Of a DNA stretch of 64,000 nucleotides, positions 48,516 through 59,925 are shown piece after piece. Source of the DNA: Myxococcales bacterium UBA1660 (GTDB lineage: Bacteria; Myxococcota_A; Polyangia; Polyangiales; Houyiibacteriaceae); contig DCLA01000005.1 in assembly GCA_002320815.1 (NCBI GenBank), positions 200,483-264,482 of the forward strand, given 5' to 3'. Each line of letters begins with the position of its first letter. Positions within the stretch are counted from its first letter, which is position 1. Below the pieces are notes generated by a model, which worked only from the letters and a program-made list of their open reading frames with translations, did no database searches and had not been told where the DNA came from. Made by a program: the position numbers and the translations under genes.

Positions 48516-49382
48516 TCAGTCGAGGTAGCGGCCGATGAGGGGCTTCAGCTTGGCCCGCGCCTCGGCGGAGATGCGGTCCGGCGCGGTCATCACGGCGTGC
48601 TTCATGGCGCTCGAGGCCGGCGACTTCGCCGGGTCGGGCAGGCGCGGGGCGACCGCGCGGAGGATGTCCTTGGCGGTGGCGATGTTCTTGCGCATCACCT
48701 CGAGCACCGCCTCCACGGTCACGCTCTCGTGGCCCTGGTGCCAGCAGTCGTAGTCGGTGGCCAGGGCGAGGGTCGCGTAGGGGAGCTCGGCCTCCCGGGC
48801 GAGGCGTGCCTCGGGCAGGTTGGTCATGCCGATCACGTCGACGCCCCAGCTCCGGTAGAGGTTGGACTCGGCGCGGGTCGAGAACTGCGGGCCTTCGATG
48901 CAGACGTAGGTCGCGTCGCGGTGGACCGTGGCGCCCACCTCGGTGGCCGCCTGGTAGAGGGCCGTCGCCAACGCGGCGTCGACCGGCTCGGCGAGCTCGA
49001 CGTGGGCCACGACGCCGATGTCCTCGAAGTAGGTGCTCGGCCGGTTCCGGGTGCGGTCGATGAACTGATCGACGACCACCATGTCCCCGGGAGCGATGGA
49101 CTCCTTCATGGAGCCGACCGCCGAGACGCTGATGACCTGCTCGGCGCCGAGCTGCTTCAGGGCCAGGAGGTTCGCGCGGAAGTTGATCTGGTGGGGCGCG
49201 AAGCGATGCCCGCGGCCGTGCCGGGGCAGGAAGAGCATCCGGGTGTCGCCGATGTGACCGGAGACGATGACGTCCGAGGGATCCCCATAGGTCGTGGTGA
49301 CCTGGTGCTCCTCGACGCCCTCGAGACCTTCCATCGCATAGAGGCCGCTGCCTCCGATGACTCCAACCGTGCGCTCGCTCAT
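48516..49382 (-). CDS. mtnP: S-methyl-5'-thioadenosine phosphorylase
   Basis: The 288-residue protein matches MtnP: GVIGGSGLYAMEGLEGVEEH at the N-terminus, LPRHGRGHRFAPHQINFRAN for phosphate and ribose binding, SVSAVGSMKESIAPGDMVVV, YVCIEGPQFSTRAES, and the purine-site GMTNLPEARLAREAELPYAT then LATDYDCW. It splits methylthioadenosine into adenine and methylthioribose 1-phosphate in the cytoplasm, clearing a by-product of polyamine and quorum-signal synthesis. The start at 49382 (MSERTVGVIGG) is the normal family start. The PfkB kinase gene follows. Confidence 0.93.
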   Translation of the reverse strand: MSERTVGVIGGSGLYAMEGLEGVEEHQVTTTYGDPSDVIVSGHIGDTRMLFLPRHGRGHRFAPHQINFRANLLALKQLGAEQVISVSAVGSMKESIAPGDMVVVDQFIDRTRNRPSTYFEDIGVVAHVELAEPVDAALATALYQAATEVGATVHRDATYVCIEGPQFSTRAESNLYRSWGVDVIGMTNLPEARLAREAELPYATLALATDYDCWHQGHESVTVEAVLEVMRKNIATAKDILRAVAPRLPDPAKSPASSAMKHAVMTAPDRISAEARAKLKPLIGRYLD

Positions 49383-49477
49383 GTCTGCTCTCCATGGCCG
49401 GGCGCGGGACCCGGACCGGCGCGCGTCCTAACACGGCGTCCCTACGAGGTCGACCGGTGGGTGAGTCCGCGGGACGG

Positions 49478-51157
49478 TCAGTCGGCCGTCTTCTCGGACT
49501 TCTTCGGCGCCGGCGCCCCGGCGGGGCTCTTCTTGGGGGCGGCGTCGAGCTTCAGCAGCTCGCCGGTACGGAGGACCAGCACCAGGGCGACGAGGGCGGT
49601 GAAGGCGGCCAGGACGATGCTGGCCAAGAGCGGGAGCCCCGGGAGGCGCTCGGTGAGCACCAGGCCGACGCCGATGCCGGGTAGGAGGGCCGCGGCGGTG
49701 CGGGGGACCAGGGCGGCGCGCACCGGGAGGGCCCGGGACGTGGCCAGACCGAAGCCACCGAAGGCCACGGCGGCCAGGGCCAGGAGCGCGGCGACCAGGA
49801 TGCGGGCGAGGAGGTCGCCGCCGGCGGTGCGGGCGCTGGCCATGGTCAGGGTGGGCCCGTCGGGGAGCATCTCGCCGCGCACGCTGGCCCGCCAGAGGTT
49901 GGAGGCCGCCACGTCGCCGAGCGCTTCTGGGCCCGTGTTGCGCATCAGGCGGAAGGCCCGGCCGTCGTCGGCCTGCAGCGCGATGTCGGCGGTGCGCCCG
50001 TTGTACTCGTAGTGGGGGTCCACGATCATCCCGCGCTCGCTCCCCACCAGGAGGTAGGGGTTCCGGGCGATGCCCTGGCGGATGCGTACGTAGCCGTCGT
50101 AGAGGCGGGCCTGGTCGAGGCGCTCGCTCGCGGTCTCCGCGGGGACCTTGTAGAAGCGCGCGTCGAGCAGGGTCCGGCTGTCTTCGACCCGGGTGCCGTA
50201 GGCGCCGGTGCCGACGAAGGCCATCACCAGGAGGGTCGCGAAGGCGGCGAAGACCAGCGGGGTCAGGAGCGAGAGCGCGGCCTGACGCCGGACCCGGCCG
50301 CCCGAGAGGGCCTCGAGGGCCGCCGAGCTGCCCACGCCGGCCGACGTGGCGGGCAGGAGGTGGAGCACCGCGGCGAAGGCCACCTCACCGGCCAGGGCGC
50401 CGCTGAAGTCGCCCGCTTGCGGGGCTCCCTCGACCGCGGAGGCGAACGAGGACCCGAGGGCGCCGAAGGCCGCGCCGGGATCGGTCGCGATGGCCCAGAG
50501 CGCGGCGACGAGGAGAACCGCCAGGCCCACCAGGGCCAGCCAGGCCAGAAAGCCGGCGGTCTTCTTCGGGTTCAGGGTCAGCAGCAGGCCCAAGCCGGCG
50601 GCGCCGCCGACGAGGGCGGCGGTGGAGCCGGGGAGGAGCTCGCCGCAGGTGGCGGCGAGGGCGGCCGCGTTGGCCGCGCCACCCCAGAGGATCCCGACCC
50701 CCAGGGCGAGGACCAGCGCGAGCCCGCCCAGCACGCGCCACACGCCGCCCATGCGCAGCAGCCTCCGGGGGATGGAGCCCGAGGCCGCGGGGTCCCCACC
50801 GCCGGGGGCGTCGGTCTTGGCGAAGAGGGTCTGCGCGTAGAAGACCGGAGCCAAGAGGATCCCGAAGAGCCAGAGCCAGGGCAGGGCGCCCGGGCCGGCG
50901 AGGCTCACCGCGGTGGCGGCGCCCACGACGCCCGCGGCGCCGAAGGAGGCGGCAGCGGCCAGCGCGGTCGCCAGACCGGGCGCGGTGGCGCCTTCCCCTT
51001 CGCCGGGCGCGCGGAGGCCCCGGAAGGCATCGCCCAGGCGGCGGAACTGGGGCGCGCGGAGCCGGACGGTCAGCGCCAGCGCGGCCAGCAAGAGGAGCGG
51101 GCCGGCGACGTAGAGCCAGGCGGCGTCGCGGATCGAGGTGAGCGCTTCGAGGTTCAT
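49478..51157 (-). CDS. divergent AGCS (Na+/alanine symporter-like) membrane protein
   Basis: This 559-residue polytopic protein shows the AGCS order of elements. VRLRAPQFRRLGDAFRGLRA is followed by ATALAAAASFGAAGVVGAAT (replacing the usual conserved glycine/asparagine stretch), and then SLAGPGALPWLWLFGILLAP with VFYAQTLFA. About ten hydrophobic segments are visible. Between about residues 330 and 460 lies a soluble insert (YKVPAETASERLDQARLYDG ...). The conserved N and T residues that bind Na+ and substrate are not evident, so transport activity is uncertain. The ATG at 51157 gives MNLEALTSIRDAAWLY. It is divergent from icmF with 133 bases between them. Confidence 0.65.
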   Translation of the reverse strand: MNLEALTSIRDAAWLYVAGPLLLLAALALTVRLRAPQFRRLGDAFRGLRAPGEGEGATAPGLATALAAAASFGAAGVVGAATAVSLAGPGALPWLWLFGILLAPVFYAQTLFAKTDAPGGGDPAASGSIPRRLLRMGGVWRVLGGLALVLALGVGILWGGAANAAALAATCGELLPGSTAALVGGAAGLGLLLTLNPKKTAGFLAWLALVGLAVLLVAALWAIATDPGAAFGALGSSFASAVEGAPQAGDFSGALAGEVAFAAVLHLLPATSAGVGSSAALEALSGGRVRRQAALSLLTPLVFAAFATLLVMAFVGTGAYGTRVEDSRTLLDARFYKVPAETASERLDQARLYDGYVRIRQGIARNPYLLVGSERGMIVDPHYEYNGRTADIALQADDGRAFRLMRNTGPEALGDVAASNLWRASVRGEMLPDGPTLTMASARTAGGDLLARILVAALLALAAVAFGGFGLATSRALPVRAALVPRTAAALLPGIGVGLVLTERLPGLPLLASIVLAAFTALVALVLVLRTGELLKLDAAPKKSPAGAPAPKKSEKTAD

Positions 51158-51290
51158 GGGGAGCCCGGTTGTGGCGGGCGCGAGGCCTCGGGGCAAGGAG
51201 CGGGCCCCTGCCGGGGCTTCGACGCGCCGCGGCATCGGCTGGCTCACATCGGTGGTTGGCGCGAAGCCGCCGGGCTTGTACATCGTCGCC

Positions 51291-54200
51291 ATGAGCGGAC
51301 CTCACCCGAGCGAGCGCTACGAGCCGAAGCACCACGTGCGCATCGTGACCGCGGCTTCCCTCTTCGATGGGCACGACGCGGCGATCAACATCATGCGCCG
51401 GATCCTCCAGGCCTCCGGGGCCGAGGTGATCCACTTGGGCCACAACCGCTCGGTGGCCGAGATCGTCGACTGCGCCATCCAGGAGGACGCGCAGGGCATC
51501 GCGCTCACCAGCTACCAGGGCGGCCACGTCGAGTACCTGAAGTACATGGTCGACCTCCTGAAGGAGCGCGGCGCGAAGACGAAGATCTTCGGTGGCGGCG
51601 GCGGGACCATCCTGCCCAGCGAGATCGACGAGCTCCACGAGTACGGGGTCACCCGGCTCTTCTCGCCCGACGACGGCCGGGAGCTGGGCCTCCAGGGGAT
51701 GATCGACCTGGTGCTCCGGGGCTGCGACTTCGACGCCTCGGAGGGCGCCCGGGCCGAGCTGCTCGAGTCCATCCGCGAGCCGGGCCTCGAGGGCCAGCGG
51801 GCCCTGGCCCGACTGATCACGCTGGTCGAGGTCGACGAGAGCCAGCGCGAGCCGGTGATGGCCGCCGCCGCGAAGCTCCAGGAGAAGAACCCGGGCGTGG
51901 TCCCCGTGCTGGGCATCACCGGGACCGGCGGCGCCGGCAAGAGCTCCCTGGTCGACGAGCTGGTGCGCCGGTTCCTGCGCGACTTCCCGGCCAAGCGCAT
52001 CGCCATCGTCAGCGTGGACCCGTCGAAGCGGAAGACCGGCGGCGCGCTCCTCGGCGACCGGATCCGGATGAACAGCATCGACGACCCGCGGGTCTTCATG
52101 CGCTCGATGGCCACCCGGCAGGCGAACCTGGCGCTCAGCGCGCAGGTCGGCGACGCGGTCGCCCTCTGCAAGGCCGCGGGCTTCGACCTGGTGATCCTGG
52201 AGACCAGCGGGATCGGCCAGTCGGACACCGAGATCACCGAGCACTCGGACGTCTCCCTCTACGTGATGACCGCCGACTACGGCGCGGCGACGCAGCTGGA
52301 GAAGATCGACATGCTCGACTTCGCCGACGTCATCGCCATCAACAAGTTCGACAAGCGGGGCTCCCTCGACGCCATCCGCGACGTGCGCAAGCAGTACAAG
52401 CGCAACCACCAGCTCTTCCAGGCCGGCGACGACGCGCTGCCCATCTTCGGCACCATCGCCTCGCAGTTCGGCGACCCGGGGACGGACACCCTGTATCGGA
52501 CGCTGATGGGCACGGTGGTGGAGAAGACCGGCGCGGCCCTGGAGAGCAGCTACGAAGGGGCCCGCGAGGTCGGCGACGCGCGCTTCGTGGTCCCGCCCGA
52601 CCGCGTCCGCTACCTCGCCGAGATCGCCGAGTCCTCCGACCGCTACGACGCCTTCGTGGCCGAGCAGAGCGGCCTGGCCCGCCGGCTCTTCCAGCTCCGG
52701 GGCGCCATCGCCGCGCTGCGCGAGGAAGAAGGCACCGGGGATCCGCTCGCGCCCGTCGAGGTCCAGGAGGCCGAGGACGAGACCATCCACGCGCTGGCCA
52801 AGCGCTACACCGCGCTGGCCGAGCGGCTCGACGGCGGCTGCCGAGCCCTGCTCCGGCAGTGGCCAGAGGTCGCCGCCGCCTTCCGCGCCGACACCTACGG
52901 CTTCGAGGTCCGCGGGCGGCGCATCGAGCAACCCCTCTTCCACACCTCGCTCAGCGGCTCGCGGATCCCCAAGATCTCGGTGCCGCGCTTCGAGGACTGG
53001 GGCGAGATCCTCCGCTGGCGCCTGACCGAGGGCTTCCCCGGCGAGTTCCCCTACGCGGCCGGGGTCTTCCCGCTGAAGCGCGAGGGCGAGGACCCGGCGC
53101 GCATGTTCGCCGGCGAGGGCGGCCCGGAGCGGACCAACCGCCGCTTCCACTACCTGAGCCGGGACATGCCGGCGAAGCGCCTGAGCACGGCCTTCGACTC
53201 GGTGACCCTCTACGGCGAGGACCCGGACCAGCGCCCGGACATCTACGGCAAGATTGGCAACTCCGGGGTGAGCATCGCCACCCTCGACGACGCCAAGAAG
53301 CTCTACAGCGGCTTCGATCTGCAGGACCCGGCGACCAGCGTGTCGATGACCATCAACGGTCCGGCGCCGATGATCCTGGCCCTCTTCATGAACACGGCCA
53401 TCGACCAGGCCTGCGAGAAGCACCTCCGCGCCGAGGGGAAGCTCGACGAGGCCTCGGCGACCATCGACCGGCTCTACGCCGACAAGGGGCTGCCGCGGCC
53501 GACCTACCAGGGCGAGCTCCCCCAGGGCAACGACGGCCTCGGGCTGGCGCTCCTGGGCGCGACCGGCGATCAGGTCCTCGGCCGCGAGGTCTACGAGACG
53601 ATCGCCGCCGACACGCTGAAGCGGGTCCGGGGCACGGTGCAGGCGGACATCCTCAAGGAGGACCAGGCCCAGAACACCTGCATCTTCTCCACCGAGTTCG
53701 CCCTGCGGATGATGGGCGACATCCAGCAGTGGTTCATCGACCGCGAGGTCACCCGCTTCTACTCGGTGTCGATCAGCGGCTATCACATCGCCGAAGCGGG
53801 AGCGAACCCCATCACCCAGCTGGCCTTCACGCTAGCCAACGGGTTCACCTTCGTCGAGTACTACCTGGCCCGCGGGATGAAGATCGACGACTTCGCGCCG
53901 AACTTCTCGTTCTTCTTCAGCAACGGCCTGGACCCCGAGTACTCGGTGATCGGCCGGGTCGCGCGGCGCATCTGGGCCAAGGCCATCCGCGAGGTCTACG
54001 GCGGCAACGGCCGGAGCCAGAAGCTCAAGTACCACATCCAGACCAGCGGCCGGTCCCTGCACGCACAGGAGATCGCCTTCAACGACATCCGCACGACGCT
54101 GCAGGCGCTCTACGCCATCTACGACAACTGCAACTCGCTGCACACCAACGCCTACGACGAGGCGATCACCACCCCGACCGAGGAGTCGGTGCGTCGCGCG

Positions 54201-54728
54201 TTGGCCATCCAGCTCATCATCAACCGCGAGCTGGGGTTGGCCAAGAACGAGAACCCCCTGCAGGGCGCGTTCATCATCGAGGAGCTCACCGAGCTGGTGG
54301 AGCAGGCGGTGCTCACCGAGTTCCGCCGCATCAGCGACCGGGGCGGCGTGCTGGGCGCGATGGAGCGCATGTATCAGCGGAGCAAGATCCAGGAGGAGTC
54401 CCTCCACTACGAGTCGCTGAAGCACACCGGCGAGCTCCCGCTCATCGGCGTGAACACCTTCCTGGACCCCGACGGCTCGCCGACGGTGCTGCCCAAGGAG
54501 GTCATCCGCTCGACCGAGGTCGAGAAGGGCTACGCCATCACCAGCCGGCAGGCCTTCCAGGCCCGCAACGCCGAGGCGGCCGAGGCGGCCCTGGCGGGGC
54601 TGCAGCAGACGGCCCTCGACGGCGGGAACCTCTTCGCCAGCCTGATGGAGGCGGCGAAGGTCTGCTCGTTGGGGCAGATGAGCGGCGCGCTCTACGACGT
54701 GGGCGGCCAGTACCGGCGCAACATGTGA
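51291..54728 (+). CDS. icmF: fused isobutyryl-CoA mutase (cobalamin-binding domain, GTPase chaperone, mutase)
   Basis: This 1145-residue protein has the IcmF order. An N-terminal B12-binding domain carries the lower-ligand motif FDGHD (His28). A MeaB-like GTPase follows, with P-loop GITGTGGAGKSSL at about residues 208-220 and NKFDKRG. The C-terminal half is the acyl-CoA mutase barrel, with KIGNSGVSIATLDDAKKLYS, TINGPAPMILALFMN and YSVSISGYHIAEAGANPITQ. It interconverts isobutyryl-CoA and n-butyryl-CoA, or related branched acyl-CoAs, using adenosylcobalamin. The ATG at 51291 gives MSGPHPSERYEPKHH. The long internal open frames on the opposite strand are composition shadows. Confidence 0.96.
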   Translation: MSGPHPSERYEPKHHVRIVTAASLFDGHDAAINIMRRILQASGAEVIHLGHNRSVAEIVDCAIQEDAQGIALTSYQGGHVEYLKYMVDLLKERGAKTKIFGGGGGTILPSEIDELHEYGVTRLFSPDDGRELGLQGMIDLVLRGCDFDASEGARAELLESIREPGLEGQRALARLITLVEVDESQREPVMAAAAKLQEKNPGVVPVLGITGTGGAGKSSLVDELVRRFLRDFPAKRIAIVSVDPSKRKTGGALLGDRIRMNSIDDPRVFMRSMATRQANLALSAQVGDAVALCKAAGFDLVILETSGIGQSDTEITEHSDVSLYVMTADYGAATQLEKIDMLDFADVIAINKFDKRGSLDAIRDVRKQYKRNHQLFQAGDDALPIFGTIASQFGDPGTDTLYRTLMGTVVEKTGAALESSYEGAREVGDARFVVPPDRVRYLAEIAESSDRYDAFVAEQSGLARRLFQLRGAIAALREEEGTGDPLAPVEVQEAEDETIHALAKRYTALAERLDGGCRALLRQWPEVAAAFRADTYGFEVRGRRIEQPLFHTSLSGSRIPKISVPRFEDWGEILRWRLTEGFPGEFPYAAGVFPLKREGEDPARMFAGEGGPERTNRRFHYLSRDMPAKRLSTAFDSVTLYGEDPDQRPDIYGKIGNSGVSIATLDDAKKLYSGFDLQDPATSVSMTINGPAPMILALFMNTAIDQACEKHLRAEGKLDEASATIDRLYADKGLPRPTYQGELPQGNDGLGLALLGATGDQVLGREVYETIAADTLKRVRGTVQADILKEDQAQNTCIFSTEFALRMMGDIQQWFIDREVTRFYSVSISGYHIAEAGANPITQLAFTLANGFTFVEYYLARGMKIDDFAPNFSFFFSNGLDPEYSVIGRVARRIWAKAIREVYGGNGRSQKLKYHIQTSGRSLHAQEIAFNDIRTTLQALYAIYDNCNSLHTNAYDEAITTPTEESVRRALAIQLIINRELGLAKNENPLQGAFIIEELTELVEQAVLTEFRRISDRGGVLGAMERMYQRSKIQEESLHYESLKHTGELPLIGVNTFLDPDGSPTVLPKEVIRSTEVEKGYAITSRQAFQARNAEAAEAALAGLQQTALDGGNLFASLMEAAKVCSLGQMSGALYDVGGQYRRNM

Positions 54729-54758
54729 GGTCGCGGGCCCGGGCGAACGAGGCTCGGG

Positions 54759-55109
54759 TCACCGTTGATAGGGTTCGCGGAGGAGCTCGAGGGGGACGAC
54801 CTCGCCGTCCCGCTCGACCTCGATCTCCACCCGGGTCCCGCTCGTCCCGCGCAGGCGTTCGACGACCTCCTGGTACGCCAGATCGCTGGTGGGGGTCCCT
54901 TCGATGGACACGATGCGGTCTCCGTTGCGCAGGCCCCCCCGCTCGGCCGCCGACCCGGGGGGCACGTCGACCACCCGCACCCCGTGCTCCTCGGAGTAGC
55001 CCATCCGCGCGTGGATCCCGCCCGGACCCCCACAGGCCATCAGGAGCCCCGCCAACAGAGAGCCGAGGGCGAGCGTCCAGCCCACGACGATCGCTTTGGG
55101 TCGCGTCAC
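54759..55109 (-). CDS. PDZ-domain lipoprotein
   Basis: The 116-residue protein starts at a GTG (MTRPKAIVVGWTLALGS) and has a lipobox LLMACGG. A single PDZ domain follows, with the peptide-binding pattern VRVVDVPPGSAAERGGLRNG and DRIVSIEGTPTSDLAYQEVV. It lacks any protease domain, so it probably binds C-termini of envelope proteins. It is convergent with icmF, 30 bases apart. Confidence 0.75.
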   Translation of the reverse strand: MTRPKAIVVGWTLALGSLLAGLLMACGGPGGIHARMGYSEEHGVRVVDVPPGSAAERGGLRNGDRIVSIEGTPTSDLAYQEVVERLRGTSGTRVEIEVERDGEVVPLELLREPYQR

Positions 55110-55333
55110 TCCGCGAACGTAGCGCACCCGGCGGGGGGCGCCGATTTTCCCTGCCTTCGCACGACGTGCGAGCCAAGGACGGGCGCGCGGGCCGTGTCCG
55201 TGGGTCATTCCATCGGGCCGGTAGGGCCTACACCGCATTGACACCAGAGGGCGTGCGGGTACCATCCACGAGGGTTGCGCAATTCGTGCGTAATTCCGGC
55301 GCAAACGCGCAACGACTCAGGACGACGGCACGG

Positions 55334-56986
55334 ATGCTCAAGCTCGTCATTTCGGACGACGAAGGAAAAACGACGGTCGTCCCTCTCGTGCGCGACGAGA
55401 TCACGATCGGGCGCAAGGAGGGCAACACGATCCGTCTGACGGAGAGGAACGTCTCCCGTCGGCACGCCCGTCTCCGCAAGGCGAACGGCAAGTACGCCAT
55501 CGAAGACCTCGCCTCCTACAATGGAGTGAAGGTCAACGGTCAGCGCATCGGTGAAGAGACCGAGCTGCAGGCCGGCGACGAGGTCACCATCGGTGACTAC
55601 GTCATCGCGATGCAGAGCGAGTCGGCCGGGGCCACCGCCGACGGCGGCGCCTACGCCGAGCCGACCCCGCCCGCGCGGATCGTCATGCTCACGCCGCCCG
55701 CGCCGGGCGCCGAGTTCGCGATGCGCGACGGCATGCGCATCGGTCGCGCCGAAGACCTCGACGTGTGGGTGAACCACCGCAGCATCTCCCGCGAGCACGC
55801 GGAGGTGCACGTCGATGGCGACGAGATCCGAATCTCCGATCTGGGCAGCGCCAACGGCATGCGGATCAACGGCGAGGAGGTGAAGGACGCGGTCCTCTCC
55901 TCCGGCGACGTGGTCGAGTTGGGCCAGGTGCGCTTCCGCTTCGTCGCCGAGGGCGAGCACTACGTCTTCGAGTCCGACCGCACGGTCCAGATGGACGCGG
56001 TCACCCTGCCGGACGCGCCCCCGTCGAAGACCTCGTACATCGCCGCGGCCGCGATCCTCCTGATCGCGGTGATCGTCGGTGCGGGCATCGCCCTGTCCAG
56101 CGGCGGCGACGACACGCCCGACCTGCCCCCGAGCGAGAACCCCGAGACCCCGGTGGCCACGGGCCCCGAAGAGGCCGGGACCACGCCCGCGGCGGCGGCC
56201 CAGCAGCTCGTCACCGACTGCGAGGCCGCGGTGCAGGAAGAGCGCTACGACGACGCGGTCTCCCTGGCCGAGCGGGCCCTCGAGGTCGATCCCTCCAACG
56301 TGGACGCGCGCCAGTGCGCCGAGGACGCCCGCCGCGTGCTCTCCGAGCGGGCCACCTTCCAGCGCGGCCTGGACGCGATGGACGAGGGCGACGTCGAAGG
56401 CTCCTACTTCGCCTTCGAGGAGCTCCCCCAGGACAGCCCCCTGCGGGACCGCGACGAGGTCGCCAACGCCCGCGAGGCCTTCGCCGAGTACCACCTCGAG
56501 CAGGCTCGGGGCGCGGTGGAGAGCGATCCCGACGAGGCGCTCCGGCACGCGAACGCGGTGCTGACCACCGAGGGCATCTCCAGCGCCCAGGAGCGCGCCG
56601 CCCAGGCGATCCTCGCTCGCCTCGACGCGCCGGAGCCGGCCCGGAACACGATGCGTCGCTTCACGATGCGGCCGAGCGGCGGCGGAAACACCGGTGGCTC
56701 GACCCAGTCGAGCGGCACGACGGCCGCCACCGAGACCCAAGCCGCCGCGGCGTCGTCGGGTCCGGTCAACGTCCGGCAGGTCCAGCGCGACTGCCACTAC
56801 GACAACCGCTGCATCATCGAGCAGCTCCGGGGCGCGCCCCAGAACGCCCAGGTCCTGGGCGTGCTGGTCGAGGCCCACCGCTCCACCGGCAACGGTCCGG
56901 CGACCCGTCGGTTGATGCAGGAATACCTGCGCCGTTATCCCACCGGACCGCAGGCCGGCGCCTATCGCCGCCAGCTCGGCGAGTAA
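55334..56986 (+). CDS. tandem FHA-domain membrane protein with TPR-like C-terminus
   Basis: The 550-residue protein begins MLKLVISDDEG and contains two forkhead-associated domains. The first spans about 1-95 (ITIGRKEGNTIRLTERNVSR, RHARLRKANGKYAIEDLAS) and the second about 115-215 (RIGRAEDLDVWVNHRSISRE, HAEVHVDGDEIRISDLGSAN). The R, S, H and N phosphothreonine contacts are present in both. A membrane helix follows at about 237-257 (AAAAILLIAVIVGAGIALSS), then TPR-like helices in the outer part. FHA domains bind phosphothreonine, so it may receive signals from Ser/Thr kinases such as the one at 18565. The OmpA gene follows on the same strand. Confidence 0.88.
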   Translation: MLKLVISDDEGKTTVVPLVRDEITIGRKEGNTIRLTERNVSRRHARLRKANGKYAIEDLASYNGVKVNGQRIGEETELQAGDEVTIGDYVIAMQSESAGATADGGAYAEPTPPARIVMLTPPAPGAEFAMRDGMRIGRAEDLDVWVNHRSISREHAEVHVDGDEIRISDLGSANGMRINGEEVKDAVLSSGDVVELGQVRFRFVAEGEHYVFESDRTVQMDAVTLPDAPPSKTSYIAAAAILLIAVIVGAGIALSSGGDDTPDLPPSENPETPVATGPEEAGTTPAAAAQQLVTDCEAAVQEERYDDAVSLAERALEVDPSNVDARQCAEDARRVLSERATFQRGLDAMDEGDVEGSYFAFEELPQDSPLRDRDEVANAREAFAEYHLEQARGAVESDPDEALRHANAVLTTEGISSAQERAAQAILARLDAPEPARNTMRRFTMRPSGGGNTGGSTQSSGTTAATETQAAAASSGPVNVRQVQRDCHYDNRCIIEQLRGAPQNAQVLGVLVEAHRSTGNGPATRRLMQEYLRRYPTGPQAGAYRRQLGE

Positions 56987-57091
56987 TCCGCCGACTCCGC
57001 GGGTCCGCGGATAAATTGCCGTTCTTGCCCGGCCTACCCGAAAGTGGTAACCGAGGCTCGCGCGAGCCCTCGCGCAGGAGGAACGGAATTC

Positions 57092-59110
<2,019 letters not shown>

Positions 59111-59205
59111 TCCCTCGCCGCGGCGGGCCCTTCGGGGTCCCTCGCGGCACCTTCGGCGAGCCCTCGAAGCTCATCGATGAGCGCCGGCTCGACCGGCAAC
59201 CGAAG

Positions 59206-59233
59206 AACGCGGCCCCCAGGGGTCGCGTTTTTC
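59206..59233 (+). terminator. intrinsic terminator after the OmpA-like gene
   Basis: An 11-base stem (AACGCGGCCCC with GGGGTCGCGTT, one G-T pair) ends in a run of five T residues at 59228-59232. It lies about 95 bases past the stop. The rest of the gap to 59361 shows nothing further of note. Confidence 0.8.
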
Positions 59234-59361
59234 ATTTTCGGGGGACGTTGACCCGGCGGGGTCAACCTGTATCCTCCCTGAGTCGGCACACCGCGCGCTG
59301 CCTCCGGGAATTGCCCCGGTAGGCCGACGCCGTCGGGGGATGTCGACGCCAGGAAAGGAAC

Positions 59362-59925
59362 ATGTCCCGGGATCGGTTCGAAGAGCTGATGAGCGAGGCC
59401 GTCATCGGTCTGGTTCACAACATGAAATCGGTGTTGCGCATCGTGGAGGATCCGGAGGTGGACGACGCGAGTCGCACGCTCCTCGCCGGAGCCCTGATCC
59501 ACGTGCTCTCCCAGAGCACGGCGGTCCCCGGCGTGCGCGGCACCCTCCAACACGTGGGGTCGGCGTTGATCATCGCGCTCGCGCTGGAGAAGGCACGGGA
59601 GAAGTCTCCCAAGGCCTTCGAAGCGCATCGCGAGAGTGCACCCGAGCTCCTCGAGCCCTTGGACGAGCAGCTGAGCGTCGCCCGGGAGTTCATCGGCGAG
59701 GGGATGAAGGTCCTCGACGAGACCGTGGAGAAGCTCCCGGAGCAGAACCACCAGGGGCACGCCGCGCCGCAGTGCGTGAAGGACACCGAGTCGAGCAACT
59801 GGCTCTACGACGCGGTCCACGGCGCGAACATCGAAACCGTCGAGATCGACGAGGACGAGGTCGCGCGCGAGATCAAGGACTCGCCGCGGATCCGGAAGAG
59901 CCTGCAGGCTCGAGCCGCTCGGTGA
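59362..59925 (+). CDS. hypothetical helical protein
   Basis: The 187-residue protein is mostly helical: FEELMSEAVIGLVHNMKSVL, LLAGALIHVLSQSTAVPGVR, SALIIALALEKAREKSPKAF and SVAREFIGEGMKVLDETVEK. There is no signal peptide; one central hydrophobic helix is weak for a membrane span. AGGAAAGGA precedes the ATG. It is coupled to the next gene by a GTGA overlap. I do not recognise a family. Confidence 0.65.
   Translation: MSRDRFEELMSEAVIGLVHNMKSVLRIVEDPEVDDASRTLLAGALIHVLSQSTAVPGVRGTLQHVGSALIIALALEKAREKSPKAFEAHRESAPELLEPLDEQLSVAREFIGEGMKVLDETVEKLPEQNHQGHAAPQCVKDTESSNWLYDAVHGANIETVEIDEDEVAREIKDSPRIRKSLQARAAR

Noticed and set aside
50012..56986. A 2324-codon open frame on the plus strand
   Set aside because: Only its last 551 codons (the FHA protein from 55334) are real. 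The rest runs out of frame through icmF and antisense to the AGCS-like gene, and exists because stop codons are rare at this GC content.
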